Shown one piece after another: positions 1 to 10,820 of a stretch of DNA of 64,000 bases. The stretch comes from Cunninghamia lanceolata (taxonomy: Eukaryota > Streptophyta > Pinopsida > Cupressales > Cupressaceae). Below the pieces are notes generated by a model that was not told the DNA's origin, did not search any database, and saw only the letters and a program-made list of their open reading frames with translations. Every line of letters begins with the position of its first letter. Within the stretch, counting starts at the first letter, position 1. The position numbers were made by a program, and so were the translations under genes. The stretch spans positions 1,860,001 through 1,924,000 of the forward strand of contig BSBN01000242.1 in NCBI GenBank assembly GCA_027924645.1. Reading direction: 5' to 3'.

Positions 1-2
1 GA

Positions 3-1807
3 CCGGTGGCAATAGAGGAACCCTCATCTTCTAACCCTAAAGCTATGAGAGGCACTGATTCAACACCTATTAGGAAAAAGAGAAACAAGAAAAGTGTTGA
101 GAAACATAAGAGTACTATGAAGGGAGAAGATGTAGGGGAAAAGAAGAAGAAGAGGAGTAAAAAGAAGAGGAAAAGTTAAGTCAAACAGGAAACTATTACT
201 CCCAGGTGCTTAGGAAGGTTGAAAAGGTAGAGTGTGAAGGAAAGAATTATTGAGGAATAAAGGCAAGAGGAAAAGGTGAAGGATAGCAGCACCATGATCC
301 AAGGCTACTGAATACATATTCAAATAAAGAAGGAAACGCCCTTGAAGATGTCCATGCTGATGCTTATGAAAATGTCAATGTGTCTACCAAAAGGAGAAGG
401 TATGTTTCTTCATCTTCTAATTCAGATTCAAAAGATATATTTATTGCAAAGAAAATGGGAAAGTTAGTTCCTATTAGTTCTACTAAGGAATTTTTTAATG
501 TCACCGAGGATGATGATGATGAAGGTCTAAATTTTGCAAAGGAAAAATAATTGTTAGAAGATAGGAATATAAGAAAAGAGTTTCAAGAAGCTCTTGATAG
601 GATAAAATAATTGGAAGAGCAGGTGAAAGGATATGAGGAGAAGGAAAAAGAAACGGAGAAAAGAATACAAGAGTTGGAGGAGAGAATTCAAACCTACGGC
701 CATGGAACCAATTTGGATTTGTTAGGACAGATGGTAGTGAGTAAAACAAAAACTAAAGAAAATGAAGTATCAACTCCACAACCTCATGTATCAAGGTCTC
801 CAATGTATCACACCACTTTGTCTTTAGGTTTTGAATTAATGAAACTTACTCACAAATCCAAATAGGAAAAACAAAGTTGGGAGAAAGAAAAACATAATCT
901 CAATGCATCACTGGAAGACAAGAGTTTGGCGATAAAAAGGTTGGAGGATAAGCTGACGGAGATAATAGACATAGCCATTCAGATCATTGAGTGTAGACCT
1001 CCACCCAGGGTGTATGCATTATTTCTAAAAGAAAAATTTCTCAGTTTTCAGTTCAATAGGTTCATTAATGATCAGCCTTTTTTACACTCTAGGCATTTTT
1101 TTTAGCTATTTGAAAGAAGTCAACCTAGAGGAGCAAGATCAACTGTGTGAGTATTGTTTACACAACCATCTAATGGCAAAGGATACCAAATGGAACCCCT
1201 CAATTTATGTTGGGGATTTGCAGGTTAGGGTACTGTCATCATATTTCAAGAATGAGTAACTCAGAGGTGAATTAATCGACAACTATGAGGAACAAGAGAA
1301 AATAGTGGCACTATAGATCAAAAGAGAAGCACCGAATCCTGATGTAATCCTTACTCAATGGTTGACACTCCTCTCACACAAAGGTCCAGGAAAATAATAA
1401 TGGATTTAAGACTTAGATATCACAGAAGGGTATAGCAGTTAGTAGGACCTATGCTTCAAAATTGCCTAAGGTATGTACAAAGCAGATGGAATAGTCTAAC
1501 CCCAACATTGCAGAGGAAAGAGCCTCAATCTTTCCATAATTTTATGAACATGTTTGAAAGATTGTGCAAGTACATCCAAATTTTAGAACAAACAGGAGTG
1601 GGATGGCTACCACTTACTTTTCATACTCCTATTCTCCTCTATCCAGTACCACACTGGAAAGGAGAAAAGAATGATGAATGTAGGAATGTCGAATCAGTCA
1701 GGATGGATAGGCTTGCATGTTATAATGGTTTCCATCTTAAGCAGGGGGGATTCAGAGAAGTAATGGACCTTAGGCAAATTACCTTGCACTACAATCTTTT
1801 CCCCTAG
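3..1807 (+). pseudogene. Decayed long reading frame with basic, serine-rich and coiled-coil parts; unrecognised
   Basis: A frame can be followed through many stops. Positions 3-179 are very Lys/Arg-rich. After a frame change near 300-344, positions 344-1108 give a Ser/acidic stretch (a run of four Asp near 510), then a Glu/Lys/Gln-rich coiled coil at about 551-960 interrupted by single stops at 548, 608 and 863. Positions 1068-1410 and 1451-1807 continue in other frames with ordinary globular composition. Each stop is one C-to-T change from a Gln or Arg codon, but that is true of every stop codon, so it is only suggestive. The charged layout and the possible LTR start just downstream suggest a retroelement-encoded protein. 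I do not recognise a domain, and a decayed host gene is possible. Confidence 0.4.
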
Positions 1808-1845
1808 ATGTTTAATTCAATGATTTGGCTTGAGGACAAGCAAAA

Positions 1846-2700
1846 GGATAGTTGGGGGGAATGATGGGTTGAAATATTGGCCTCTTTTTATGTTGTTTTT
1901 ATATGCTTTCAGACCTTTTCCATATAATTTTCCAGATACTTTTCAAACATCACAATCATGATATACTGTCTTTTTATATACTTTGCAAGACCTTGAATCT
2001 ATGTTATTAATATGGAATATGGTGATGGTATTTATCAATTGAAGGATTTAAACATGAGTATGAATGCAATATAGATGGAATTCTATGTTTTAATTATGAA
2101 GGTTATTTGCGTGCATATGTTTTGTGGATTAACCCCTGTGCAGTAGCAAGCATGTGGCATCAAGGAAAGGAGAATTTGCAGCGAGTTGCAAAATAGGAGA
2201 ATTAAAGGAAGTCAAAGTCAAGACACCAAAAGTGCAGGCAGCTGGAGGATGAATTTGAACCATCATGGAAAGGAATAAATGCAGAAGAAGTAGACTTGTT
2301 TCAAACTCATCTTGTGTGTTCTTCATACAAGCCGTTGCATAAGAATTCTTATTTGAATAGGATTCTCCTTCCTCTATTCAGTTAGAATTAATAAATCAAT
2401 CTTAAACCTATATCCTAATATCTAGGAATGGATTAATGATTGAAGTTAGTTGGTAGTTGCATAAGACTCTCCCATTTTTGTATAAGTTAGAAGGGATGAG
2501 CTCGGTGTCAAGTTAGTTACTTTGTTATCCAGTTACTCAGTTGTTGTTCTATTTTCAATATTAGAAGCTCCAGATGTATTTGATTAAAGAATGCCATCAT
2601 TGATTACAATCTAAAGGAGATTCCATTTATGATATGAAATAAATAGAACTATGTGTTATGAGAATGCGTGAGTATCTGAATTAGATTTGATTTCCAACTA
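1846..2700 (+). mobile_element. Possible polypurine tract and start of a 3' LTR
   Basis: A purine-rich run (AAAGGATAGTTGGGGGGAA, about 1843-1861) directly precedes a TG dinucleotide at 1862, the layout of a polypurine tract followed by a 3' LTR. It lies 55 bp after the end of the decayed frame to its left. No clear CA end, target duplication or second LTR is visible because the element would begin outside the window. The right boundary is a guess. Confidence 0.25.
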
Positions 2701-3021
2701 AGTGAGTCAGTCCCCTGAGCTAGCCACTCAAGATACTGATCTCCACTTCATTTATTTTCTTATTCATTTATGCATACTTGTTAAAGTTGTTTCCTTTAGT
2801 TTGTAGATGCATTGTAAGTTGATTAGAATACTCTGATTGTAAAATTATAGTAGTTGTGGTTCATGAACAAATGCATGCTTTGTCTATTTTAAGTCCTCTG
2901 GAGGTTAGCATTAGTTCTCTCATCATTTTGAATGTTTTGGATTAGTTCTGTAATTTCCTATTGTTAGCAGTTATCTACAGCTTATGCTAAAGGTACCCAT
3001 AGTGACTAGATTCTATAACTA

Positions 3022-3180
3022 TTTTTTTTTTTTTTTGACAAAAGTGGTGGACCACTATAATTATATTAAAATTAAAATAATTACAATCCCTAGTTTGAAG
3101 AGCATACTGGCAGGAAAGAACCAGGGGAAGAAAACCTCTAGTTATAGCTCGCAAAAATAAAAAAGCTCCAAACATTTCAC
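3022..3180 (-). mobile_element. LINE-like 3' tail (minus strand)
   Basis: Read on the minus strand, a short segment ends with a motif on the pattern of TAATATAATTATAGTGGTCC, then CACC, and finally a 15-base A tract (plus-strand poly-T at 3022-3036). Plant L1-type LINEs commonly end this way, with an AT-rich segment, a GTGG-containing motif and poly-A. No reverse transcriptase is present, so this would be a severely 5'-truncated copy or a LINE-mobilised retroposon. The left limit of the element is uncertain. Confidence 0.4.
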
Positions 3181-3869
3181 AAAAATAGGAGCAAGATTTT
3201 ACATGTATAATTTTAACAAAGTATTACATTTTGATCATCAGACGGAGGAAGCAAAAACCCCAAAAGATATACTAACTAAACCAAGTTCACTTCAGCATTC
3301 AAATCCTGCACAACATAATTCGGATCCCCCACAGCCTGATTCTGTAACTGTTTTTACTATTCTTGCATTTATGTGAATTCCAGCAAAGTAAAATAATCTG
3401 AGTAGGCTTGGATAAGACAGTTTAGAAGAATATGAGCCTTGAAGGCATATACAGTGCAGTGCCATTATAAGCTTATGCTCCTTGGTTGATAATTTAATGT
3501 AGGAGTACAATGTTAAGTGGACTGTTCAGATAGGTTTACCCCTGAATTATGCTAAGTCTACAACGCATTAGTTTTCCTCTACACAAATCTAATTATTGCA
3601 CAAGGCAAGGTGAACTAATATTTAGATTGAAGAACATGTCAAATTAATTTCACACAATACGGATTGATTTTGTAAATGAATCAAAATAATAATAAAGTCC
3701 ATAATTTTCAATACTTGTTTTTAGTAGCCTCTTCAATTTGAATGGGAACTTGGATATGAAAAATCATGAATTTATAATCTATTGAATTCTAAATTAGTAC
3801 AATATGAAGGTTTCATTATTCTATCAAGTTACACTTGAATGCATTGCATGCCTTACATAAATCACAATT

Positions 3870-5043
3870 CATGAAAACTCATGAAATAGTGGAATGCTTC
3901 CCCTCTAGCCCATCCCTTTTGTTCCTATTGTTGCTTGTCAAATTATTATAAGGGCTTCCACCTATTATCATATCAAAACCTCCAATTGAATTAATCATTT
4001 CATCAAGTCTTTGTTTTGTCAAATTTTGTATATCTTTCACCTCAATCAATTTACCCTTTTTTATGTGTTTTTCGGCCCAACTTTTGATGAAACCACAAAA
4101 CTGGTTCCACACAAACCTGCAACTCTTCCTTGAAAACAGATGATAATACAAAAAATAACCTCAAAACTACAGAGAGTTATACAATTGATTAAATGGACAC
4201 TTTGATCTAGTGATAGGAAGTTTAAATAATTTCATTCATTCCATAGTCGAGATAGAAACAAATTAACTACCAACAATTACATGAATTCGACTCCAACTTG
4301 CATTTCAATCTATTCTTTCACAACACTCACAGAGTCCACACAGACCTGGAGACTGAATCAATGATATTCTTAAAGTAACATGCTAGACTTATAGTCACAC
4401 AACCAAAAGAATCTGTAACAGTCCAAATCCTCTTCTTTCCATCCGTTCCTGTGTCTATGGCACCCAATCCCTCTCATTTTCCTTTCTTTCCTGTCATTCT
4501 CCTATCGTTCTCTCTCTGCAATTGAATACTTTTCAACTTTCTTTTATTCCCTAGAGACGTCAACCTCCCTCATATCATTGTCCGTCCCCTATGAGATACC
4601 ACAATGTTCATCTCTCTGCCCCCCTTGAGGTGTTGATCTTCTCTCCCAAAGATAGTCCACCCTTGGCTATCAGTTTCTAACTATTATGAAATGGAATTAA
4701 CTTCCAAACCAGCGACAGGAATCAACTAATTTTTACAGTGACAGGAACCAACTGGAAACCAACGAATTGGAATCTAACTTCCTCCTCAATCAACTGCCTT
4801 AATTTGAGAACAAACAACTGACCAAACAAACTTAAAACAATGATTAACAAAACAAATGATTCGATGGGAAAACAAAGCAATGCCTCTGCATCAACTTTTG
4901 AGGATAAGCTTGTTTTCTTTACAATTTTTTGCAGATACAACATAATTGAGTGGTATAGCCAAACGATGCAAAGCAACTTCTGCACCCCCAGTTCTAGAGA
5001 ACAAAGAAAGGATATTGATCCCCTTTAGATAGATAGGCTTTAA
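3870..5043 (-). pseudogene. DRM-type cytosine-5 DNA methyltransferase C-terminal fragment, copy 1
   Basis: Minus-strand translation gives, in order, LSLFSRTGGAEVAL (methyltransferase motif I; families have FSG-I-GG here), a spacer with LTKQRLDEMI, then GGFDMIIGGSPYNNL and RDGLEGKHS. This is the motif I to motif IV block that ends plant DRM1/DRM2 proteins, which have a circularly permuted catalytic domain and carry out RNA-directed de novo DNA methylation in the nucleus. The catalytic Cys of the SPC motif is Tyr (codon at 3948-3950). A small deletion shifts the frame after the conserved end. The segment is broken at 4087-4900 by an insertion. Upstream it joins a copia gag fragment rather than the rest of DRM. 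It cannot encode an active enzyme. Confidence 0.8.
4087..4900. mobile_element. 805-bp insertion with a 9-bp target-site duplication
   Basis: CAACTTTTG occurs at 4078-4086 and again at 4892-4900. The 805 bp between them (4087-4891) are missing from the second repeat copy, where the flanks are contiguous. This is a clean insertion. A 9-bp duplication is typical of Mutator-like DNA transposons, though retroposons can also give such lengths. I see no convincing terminal inverted repeats (the ends are ATGAAACC and CTCTGCAT), no poly-A tail and no coding sequence, so the class stays open. Open frames inside it look incidental. Confidence 0.7.
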
Positions 5044-5515
5044 AATATAAATATAGTATCCTATAATGAACAAATCAAAGCAATCAAATTTTTCTCTTCT
5101 TCCATTTTTACATCTATGGAAGCTAAATGACTCACTACTATATGAAAATAATTTAAATGTTTGGTTACAAGTCTCCTTCATGTATCTTTAGAGAATACAA
5201 GTTTCTTTTCAAAAATAACTTATTTACAAGACACTGAGTTTGATATAATGCAATAATTTTATCTCATAAACTCTTAACAATATTTTGAACTAAAGCATTC
5301 ATCAAGACTAAATTAGGAAGACACAACCTAATAGTAGATCTATCTCTTCTATCCAAATTGTCCCATTCATCTTGATCTATTACTGATGGTAGAAAATTGA
5401 GTGCAACAATTATTGTGATCAACTAATCTATCTCCACTAAAAGATCTTCAACCTTCAATTTCCACAACTCAAAGTTTTACCGACTGGACTTCTCAATCTC
5501 ACTTGTCAAGGTGTT
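5044..5515 (-). pseudogene. Ty1/copia gag fragment, copy 1
   Basis: On the minus strand the translation contains ELWKLKVEDLL, WDNLDRRDRSTIRLCL and LYQTQCLVNKLF. These are hallmarks of copia-type gag polyproteins, the capsid proteins of LTR retrotransposons. Two in-frame stops and a frame change are present. The gag reading stops near 5063 at a Cys-Ser-Leu sequence and the DNA then reads as DRM methyltransferase. No zinc knuckle, protease or integrase follows, so this is a truncated gag joined to host sequence. Confidence 0.75.
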
Positions 5516-6144
5516 GGCCATGACTTTTGAATTTCAAATGTTTGTTAGTCAACATGTAATGCAGGAGAGGATGCTACCTTACTCTTTAGGGTTATTTTTA
5601 GTTTTTTTTCATAATGCTTTGTTGGACTTGATCTTGTTCTATTTCTCCTACCCAGTGTTGGGGCTATTATTTTTGGTTGATACTTGGTTTTTGTATGTCT
5701 ATTACATTGTTGTTTTTATTCTTGACTATTAAAAGGGAAGAGACCCTTTCAAATCCTCTATTTTAATTTTAATAAAAAATATGTAATGCAGGAATATTGA
5801 AATTTATGATATTAACTTGATATTGACCTATAGTTGTGGGAGTAATTTTAAAAGAAGATTCATTGGCTCACCCAAGCAATCAATAGGTTTTAAAGAGGAT
5901 GGGTCACTAGATGAAGGAAAGTTGGTCGTATTGTGAAGAGGTAAACAATATTTTTGAGGTTTGATGTGTAAATAATAAGTATCAAAGTCCTAGAGAGGTG
6001 ATTTACCTTTTCTAAAATAATAACGGGTGAAGTCTAAAGAACCCCAATCATCTCCAAGCAAGGTGTTAGAGGGAAAAGACAACTGCAATTTTGAGAGGTA
6101 TAGTGGATGAAGAAGCTCCTCAAAGTTGTTCATCAATAATGCAA

Positions 6145-7100
6145 GTCTAATTATTGCACAAGGCAAGGTGACCCAATATTTAGATCGCACAACATGTCAA
6201 ATCAATTTCACACAATACGGATTGATTTTACAAATGAATCAAAATAATAATAATGTCCATAATTTTCAATACTTGTTTTTAGTAGCCTCTTCAATTTGGA
6301 GAGGAGCTTGGATATGAAAAATAATGAATTTATAATCTATTGAATTCCAAATTATTGCAAAATGAAGGTTTCATTATTCTGTCAAGTTATACTTGAATGC
6401 AGTGCATGCCTTATATAATTCACAATCCATGAAAACTCATATAAAATAGTGGAATGCTTCCCCTCTAGCCAATCCCTTGTGTTCCTGTTGTTGCTTGTCA
6501 GATTATTATAGGGGCTTCCACCTATTATCAGATCAAAATCTCCAATTGAATTAATCATTTCATCAAGTCTTTCTTTTGTCAAATTCTACACGTCTTTCAA
6601 CTCAATCAATTTACCCTTTTTATGTGTTTTTCCACCCAAATTTTGAGGATAAGCTTGTTTTCTTTAAAAAATTTTGTAGATACAACATAATTGAGTGGTA
6701 TAACCAAATGATGCAAAGCAACTTTTGCACCCCCGGTTCTAGAGAACAAAGAAACTATATTGATCCCCTTTTGATAGATAGGCTTCAAAATAGAAGATAG
6801 TATCCTATAATGAACAAATCAAAGTGATACATCTTTCCTCTTCTTCCATTTTTACATCTGTGGAAGCCAGTTGAATCATTACTATATTAAAAAAAATTCA
6901 ATGTTTGGTCACAAAGTCTCCTTCATGTATCTTTAAAGAATACAATTTTCTTTTAAAAAATAACTTATTTACAAGACACTTAGTTTGATATAATGCAATA
7001 ATTTTATCCCATAAACTCTTAGCAATGTTTTTAACTAAAACATTCATCAAGACTGAATTAGAAAGACACAACCTAATAGTAAATTTATCTCTTCTATCCA
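6145..7100. repeat. Direct repeat copy 2 (gag-DRM chimera unit, uninterrupted)
   Basis: This matches 3587-5358 apart from the insertion there. The left edge falls at TCTAATTATTGCACAAGGC and the right edge at TCTCTTCTATCCAA. The copy is contiguous and shows the pre-insertion structure. The 0.8 kb between the two copies (5359-6144) holds the rest of the copy-1 gag fragment and otherwise nothing I recognise. Confidence 0.85.
6385..6797 (-). pseudogene. DRM-type cytosine-5 DNA methyltransferase C-terminal fragment, copy 2
   Basis: Minus-strand translation gives LKPIYQKGINIVSLFSRTGG, KVALHHLVIPLN, then RLDEMINSIGDFDLIIGGSP followed by Tyr, NNL and LEGKHSTILYEF. Roughly the last 125 residues of a DRM protein are represented, from just before motif I to the natural C-terminus. 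As in copy 1, motif I has Arg for Gly and the SPC catalytic Cys is Tyr (codon 6508-6510). The frame is disturbed between the two motifs. No intron interrupts the block. The N-terminal UBA domains and motifs VI-X of DRM are absent; a copia gag fragment takes their place. Confidence 0.8.
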
Positions 7101-7101
7101 A
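6798..7101 (-). pseudogene. Ty1/copia gag fragment, copy 2
   Basis: The minus strand reads MDRRDKFTIRLCLSNSV, LWDKIIALYQTKCLVNKLFF and, after a short frame break, KMEEEERCITLICSL. This is the central part of copia gag. The match ends near 6806, and within about 15 bp the sequence becomes DRM methyltransferase. The same junction is present in copy 1, so it formed before the duplication. Confidence 0.75.
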
Positions 7102-7154
7102 CTAAAGACCTGATAATTCACCTTTAAGACCTCTCTAGCATACCCATTGCACAC

Positions 7155-7590
7155 TAAAGAGAGATAGAGAAAGATATATATACACACAGAAAGAGATAGA
7201 GAGAGGGAGAGAGAAAGATAATAAAGAGGGGAGAGAGAGTTAGTGAGAGAGGGAAAGATATAGAGGAGAGAGATAGAGAGAAAAATAGGGAAAGAAATAA
7301 AGATAGAGGGAGAACTTGAGATAAAGAGAAAGCGAAAGAGTAAGACAGAGAAAGGGAGAAAGAGAGAGATATATAGAAAGATGGGAGAGAGAGTTAGTGA
7401 GAGAGGGAAAAAGATATACAGAGAGGGGAGAAAATTAGTAAGAGAGTGAAAGAGATGGAGAGAGAGGAGACAAATATATATACATATAGAGGGAGATTAA
7501 TAGAGAGTGGAATAGAGAAAGAGAGATAGAGGAAGAGAGATAGAGATAAGAGATATAAAGGGAATGAGAGATAGAGAGAAGTTTGATTAC
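7155..7590. repeat. GA-rich low-complexity tract
   Basis: About 430 bp consist almost wholly of GAGA, GATAGA and GGGAGA words with occasional ATATAT runs on the plus strand. Open frames on either strand here are composition artefacts. It lies just outside the right edge of gag-DRM repeat copy 2. Confidence 0.9.
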
Positions 7591-7773
7591 CCATTTTTTG
7601 CCAACAATCCAAAGATGACACATAATCATTGGGATCTACTGTTCGGGCATAACACCATTTGCATAAGGAATTGCTAATTCACTTTTAAGAAAAGAGAGAC
7701 TAACTCTCAATCAATTGTTTTGTGTCAACAATCCAAAAGATGGAACATGTCTATGGGCAAAGACAAGAAGAGA

Positions 7774-7802
7774 AAGATAGGAGAGAGAGAGAGAGAGAGG
7801 TT
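7774..7802. repeat. Short (GA)n microsatellite
   Basis: A run of GAGAGA follows GATAGG. It resembles the larger tract at 7155-7590 and is separated from it by about 180 bp. Confidence 0.85.
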
Positions 7803-9281
7803 CTTAGTATTAAACCACTCACCTCACCTTTTTTTAAATATAGCATGCTTATATACATTTTTTATATCTGACAAAATACAAATTTTGGGACATTGATATT
7901 TTTTAAATACATTTTTTCCTTCTCTATAGGTATTTGTCAGTTTTCCATGAGGGTTGTTTCTTGCATGGCTTTTAAAAAAATGGTGTGCATTCTATGTCAT
8001 ATTCCTTCTACAAAAGTTTTGCTAGAGCGAGATTGAACACAATGGTCTTCCATGACATAGAATACATGTCATTTTTTAGGTCTCAAGATCATTCTCATAT
8101 CACCTACAAATTCAAACAAATCAAAAGTTTTTCCCTTCAAATTAAATATTTTTAGACCATTACAAATTCTCAATCTAAAATTATAGCATGTCTAAATTTA
8201 ACTTTAACCCATTTGATCTCCAAATTATGTAAAGGTGTGAAACTATAAAAGCAATGGGGGTCACTAAGTTCGATTGATCTTTGTATTGTGTGATGTCCAC
8301 GAAAGGATGTCTGATGATAGGCTACATGACAAATAAACATGATGTAGGTGGTGACCATGCTTATATTTTCAAGAGAATATCTATTAAATGTAGGTGTCAA
8401 GATGTGAAATATGAGGCTTGTCATAAACAAACATACATGATTCAAATAATATGCATAGATGGAAACTAATGGAATGGAAGTGAACCTGCATGCAATGCAT
8501 GAACAAGAATATAGAAAGGAAATGCATGCAAATAGAGACTAGACACCAAAAAAAGAAAGCTCACACATTTGAAGTAACTACTAAACAAAACAAAAGGATC
8601 TTGAAATCCATTAAGATTATGAAAATTAATTCATGACACTCAAAAGAAAATAATGACATGGACCATAAGGATACGAGACAATCATCATTCACTTAAAAGA
8701 CATAGCAATTGAACTTCCACAACTCTTCGACATACCCATTGCACACCAAGGTGCGATTGCTAGTTGATATGCTTAATGGCATTCCCAATATATACATGGT
8801 ATAATTATTTTTTTCTAATATACTCATTAATTTTTAGTTCCTGCCATAGGCAGGTTACTATTGCATATGTTGGATTCAATTTTCCAATTAATTCAACCAA
8901 TCATGACAAAGAATTAAAATTTTTGCACAAAAGTTCTATATTTTAATAATTAATTTTTTTATTTAAAAATTTGGTAAATGCTATTTATCTATTTTCCTAT
9001 TGGTTAATCATGTGAATAGTTAGTGTGAAAAATAGTTCTTATTATTTAAAAATTTGTAATATCTTAAATTTACATCCATGATTCAGTGATTCATTTAAGT
9101 TTCTTAAATTGACATTCGTACAAGCTCACACAATTAAGTGCCTATTGTCAGATCAAAATTAATTATGTACCGCGTCGAGAGCTGGCGACCTTTAATAGAG
9201 GTGGTAATTGGGAAGCCACAAAAACACATCAACTGTCAAGTTTAGAAAAGCAAAAGCCACAACAGGATTGTGAAGGAAAAA
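7803..9281. other. No gene seen
   Basis: AT-rich sequence with no recognisable coding region, element end or RNA gene. A short phrase, CATACCCATTGCACAC, occurs at about 7137 and again at about 8733. I see no larger repeat around it. Confidence 0.5.
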
Positions 9282-10820
9282 ATGGCGATGACAATGGCTG
9301 TTGTTGCTACTTCATTTTTCACTGGCACTTCACTTTCAAAGAAATTCAATGTTAGCTTCTCTCCCCATCTCTTTCTTTCCCAATCTTCCCTTCAATTCAA
9401 CCAAAATCAAACAAGTAAGTTAACAAGAAATTGGATTGACTTCTTATCATCAGTGCATCTTTGTATCTTTGTTCTTGTTTTATCTCATTTAGTATTGTTG
9501 ACATTTCTTTTCGTTGTGTATAGAAAAGCTACCAATACAAATGCAGTGATTGAAGATTGAAGCTTCACAAAGAGAAAAGACGAGAAGAGAAAATAGAATT
9601 GCTCACCACATTTAGATCAGGAAGAAGGTATGATGCCTCAAGCCAAAATCTAGTTTGGGGTTTTGTCATTATTATTAATCCATGCTTAATAGATCCTGGG
9701 TGAGGTTATTGCACTATCTAGTAACATTGTGTAGTGTAAGTTCACATTCTTAAGATTGTTGTAAACATAGGTCAAGCTAGAATGCCTTCCTTAATTTTTA
9801 GATTACTGTAAACATGGGCCAGGGTGGAATGTGCCTCATAAATTTAAGAGTAACATGGGTCAAACTAGAGAAATAGTAACAGAAGATCACAATCTGCATT
9901 TATTAAGCAGGTATTGTCAAAGCATTTTGAAGTTTTAAGAAACTTACCAAAAATGGCTGGACGCTAACAGTTGCCTACGTTTCAGCTCATTTAAAAAAAA
10001 ATCTTAACAAACAGAAAATGATTCATGCATTTGACTGTTGAGCCATCACCAGTTGTTTCCAGTATCTCCTATAGTTTTTGTGTTTCATGTTCAGTCTATC
10101 CCATTTCCTATATTTTGGCCCATGGAGTTCATGCTCCCAGAACCCCATTTTTTGCTCTTTCCCATTTCTCATTTCTAGAAATTTGTGTAAAATAGTCAAA
10201 CCAAGAACCCAAATTATAAAAGCAATGATGGATAAGTCACAAGAGTACATAGAGAAGGGACTAACCTCTATGTCACCAAAATCTGGTTGTTGTTTCCAGT
10301 AGGACAAGGTTTTATTAGCTTTGGATTCTTCAATTGTGTAGATGAGCTTCTCTTCCAGTGCAGAAGTCTTGGCACATAGCAAATGGCTTGTAGTATTGTA
10401 CTATCCTGTTGACTCCATTAACTTTTGTTCATACGAATTGGCTAATGTTTTCATAATGTTTGTCTTCTACGTAATTTGAAGAAGTGTTTGTTTTACCTAT
10501 GGTTGTATTGTAGGGTTTGTTACTAGTTCTTAGTTGTCTTCTCCAGGTCCCTAATAACCTCAGGGGTAAGCATATGATAGTTTCTTTTCATTTCACTTAA
10601 TTTGACTATTTTGAAATTTTCTCTATAGCTTTTAGAATTATGCATCATCTACTTGGCTTTGTTTTTTCAGCAAGTTGCAAAGAAAATAGGTGAAACAACT
10701 GCCAAATCTTGTCTTGAGAAAGGAATTACTAAGGTAGCATTTGATCGAGGAGGTTTTATCTATCATGGATGCATTAAGGCCCTTGTTGATGCAGCGTGGG
10801 AGCATGGTTTGGATTTCTAA
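9282..10820 (+). pseudogene. Plastid-type 50S ribosomal protein L18 gene, decayed
   Basis: Exon 1 (9282-9414) starts at ATG and encodes a Ser/Thr/Phe-rich, acid-poor leader typical of a chloroplast transit peptide. It ends at a good donor (ACAA|GTAAGT, phase 1). Exon 2 (9524-9627) follows TGTATAG and reads REKTRRENRIAHH and IRKK, the basic N-terminal region of bacterial/plastid L18, with in-frame stops (TGA, TAG). The last exon (10671-10820) follows TTTTTTCAG and reads [18 protein letters not shown], then FIYHG and [16 protein letters not shown], the C-terminal 5S-rRNA-binding end. The middle of the protein (the family's GTPERPRL region) is not found between 9628 and 10670. L18 binds 5S rRNA in the large ribosomal subunit. 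Retained introns indicate a non-processed pseudogene. Confidence 0.75.

Larger units (their letters stand above)
3587..5358. repeat. Direct repeat copy 1 (gag-DRM chimera unit, split by an insertion)
   Basis: Sequence from about 3587 to 4086 and from 4901 to 5358 matches 6145-7100 in the same order and orientation, with scattered substitutions and small indels. The only large difference is the 814 bp at 4087-4900, which is absent from the second copy. The repeat carries, on the minus strand, a copia gag fragment followed by the C-terminal part of a DRM methyltransferase. Gag sequence continues beyond the repeat boundary in this copy to about 5515. Confidence 0.85.

Noticed and set aside
4722..4891. 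Open frames inside the 805-bp insertion
   Set aside because: Short, overlapping on both strands, with no recognisable domain.
7394..7629. Two overlapping minus-strand Ser/Leu/Tyr-rich open frames
   Set aside because: They are the complement of the GA-rich tract; no gene signal.
10023..10382. Minus-strand open frame of 119 codons with an exon-like ALEEKLIYTIEESKANKT part and a possible donor (GAG|GTTAGT)
   Set aside because: It lies inside the L18 pseudogene on the opposite strand, matches no family I know, and has no partner exons. It could be an old exon fragment but cannot be supported.
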